The position numbers were made by a program, and so were the translations under genes. A DNA stretch of 64,000 nucleotides from Caldicellulosiruptor obsidiansis OB47. GTDB lineage: Bacteria; Bacillota; Thermoanaerobacteria; Caldicellulosiruptorales; Caldicellulosiruptoraceae. The DNA lies in the NCBI RefSeq assembly GCF_000145215.1, contig NC_014392.1, forward strand, positions 1,124,001 to 1,188,000, written 5' to 3'. The notes below the pieces were generated by a model, which searched no databases, was not told the DNA's origin, and was given only the letters and a program-made list of their open reading frames with translations. Numbering within the stretch: position 1 is the stretch's first letter; each line of letters starts with the position of its first letter. This document shows positions 63,995-64,000 of this stretch, piece by piece.

Positions 63995-64000
63995 TTATAC

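Overview
The window is a chromosomal segment of a low-GC, thermophilic, Gram-positive anaerobe. The A/T-rich genes, frequent TTG/GTG starts behind strong AGGAGG-type ribosome binding sites, indolepyruvate:ferredoxin oxidoreductase, superoxide reductase, an L10 leader RNA, a CtsR-type heat-shock operator and an alpha/beta small acid-soluble spore protein all point to the Clostridia side of the Firmicutes. The protein set looks most like Caldicellulosiruptor; that genus call is an inference from recognition, not from a search. Almost all of it is core genome. I see no rRNA, CRISPR array or intact mobile element.

Layout. 1-2.2 kb: end of a pseudouridine synthase, an M29 aminopeptidase and a holin-like membrane protein. 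2.3-9.5 kb (minus strand): asnB, then carA-carB-argF behind a promoter with an ARG-box-like site. 9.6-12.8 kb: tRNA-Ser, ispE, a GntR regulator, a nucleotidyltransferase, a DUF1858 protein, tRNA-Gly and tRNA-Thr. 13-16.5 kb: rpmG-secE-nusG-rplK-rplA-[L10 leader and attenuator]-rplJ-rplL, ending in a terminator rather than running into rpoB. 17-20.6 kb (minus): a heterodimeric ABC exporter. 20.8-30.9 kb: a Ca-type P-ATPase, CoA-disulfide reductase with rhodanese domain, ispD, a P-loop/Asp23-like fusion, a Cys-rich DUF6062-like protein, a Lon-related protease, nitroreductase and a YjbQ protein. 31-31.5 kb: five tRNAs (Leu, Leu, fMet, Met, Glu). 31.6-35.3 kb: a TetR-controlled membrane-fusion/ABC-2 efflux operon carrying a frameshift and two tandem duplications. 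35.4-36.4 kb: tRNA-Leu(CAG), a decayed tyrosine recombinase and an 18-A tract. 36.4-41.9 kb: a diguanylate cyclase overlapping nrdR, then hsp20 and clpB. 42-47.5 kb: paaK-iorA-iorB-paaK-ACT, an aryl-pyruvate/aryl-acetate energy module. 47.6 kb: a spore protein gene. 48-55 kb: miaB-mutS-mutL-miaA-hfq. 55-64 kb: a PLP enzyme of the aluminium-resistance family, lexA, pta-ackA, superoxide reductase, valS and folC.

How the parts work together. carAB and argF feed citrulline/arginine synthesis. ispE and ispD belong to the MEP isoprenoid route. iorAB would oxidise aromatic 2-oxoacids to aryl-CoA, which the two PaaK-type ligases could use or make, while pta-ackA gives ATP from acetyl-CoA. The features most worth a second look are the slippage-marked efflux operon, the nusG ribosome-binding-site hairpins, the P-loop/Asp23 fusion, the duplicated Cys/His motif in the DUF6062-like protein, a GntR-like palindrome on the pta promoter, and the spore protein gene.
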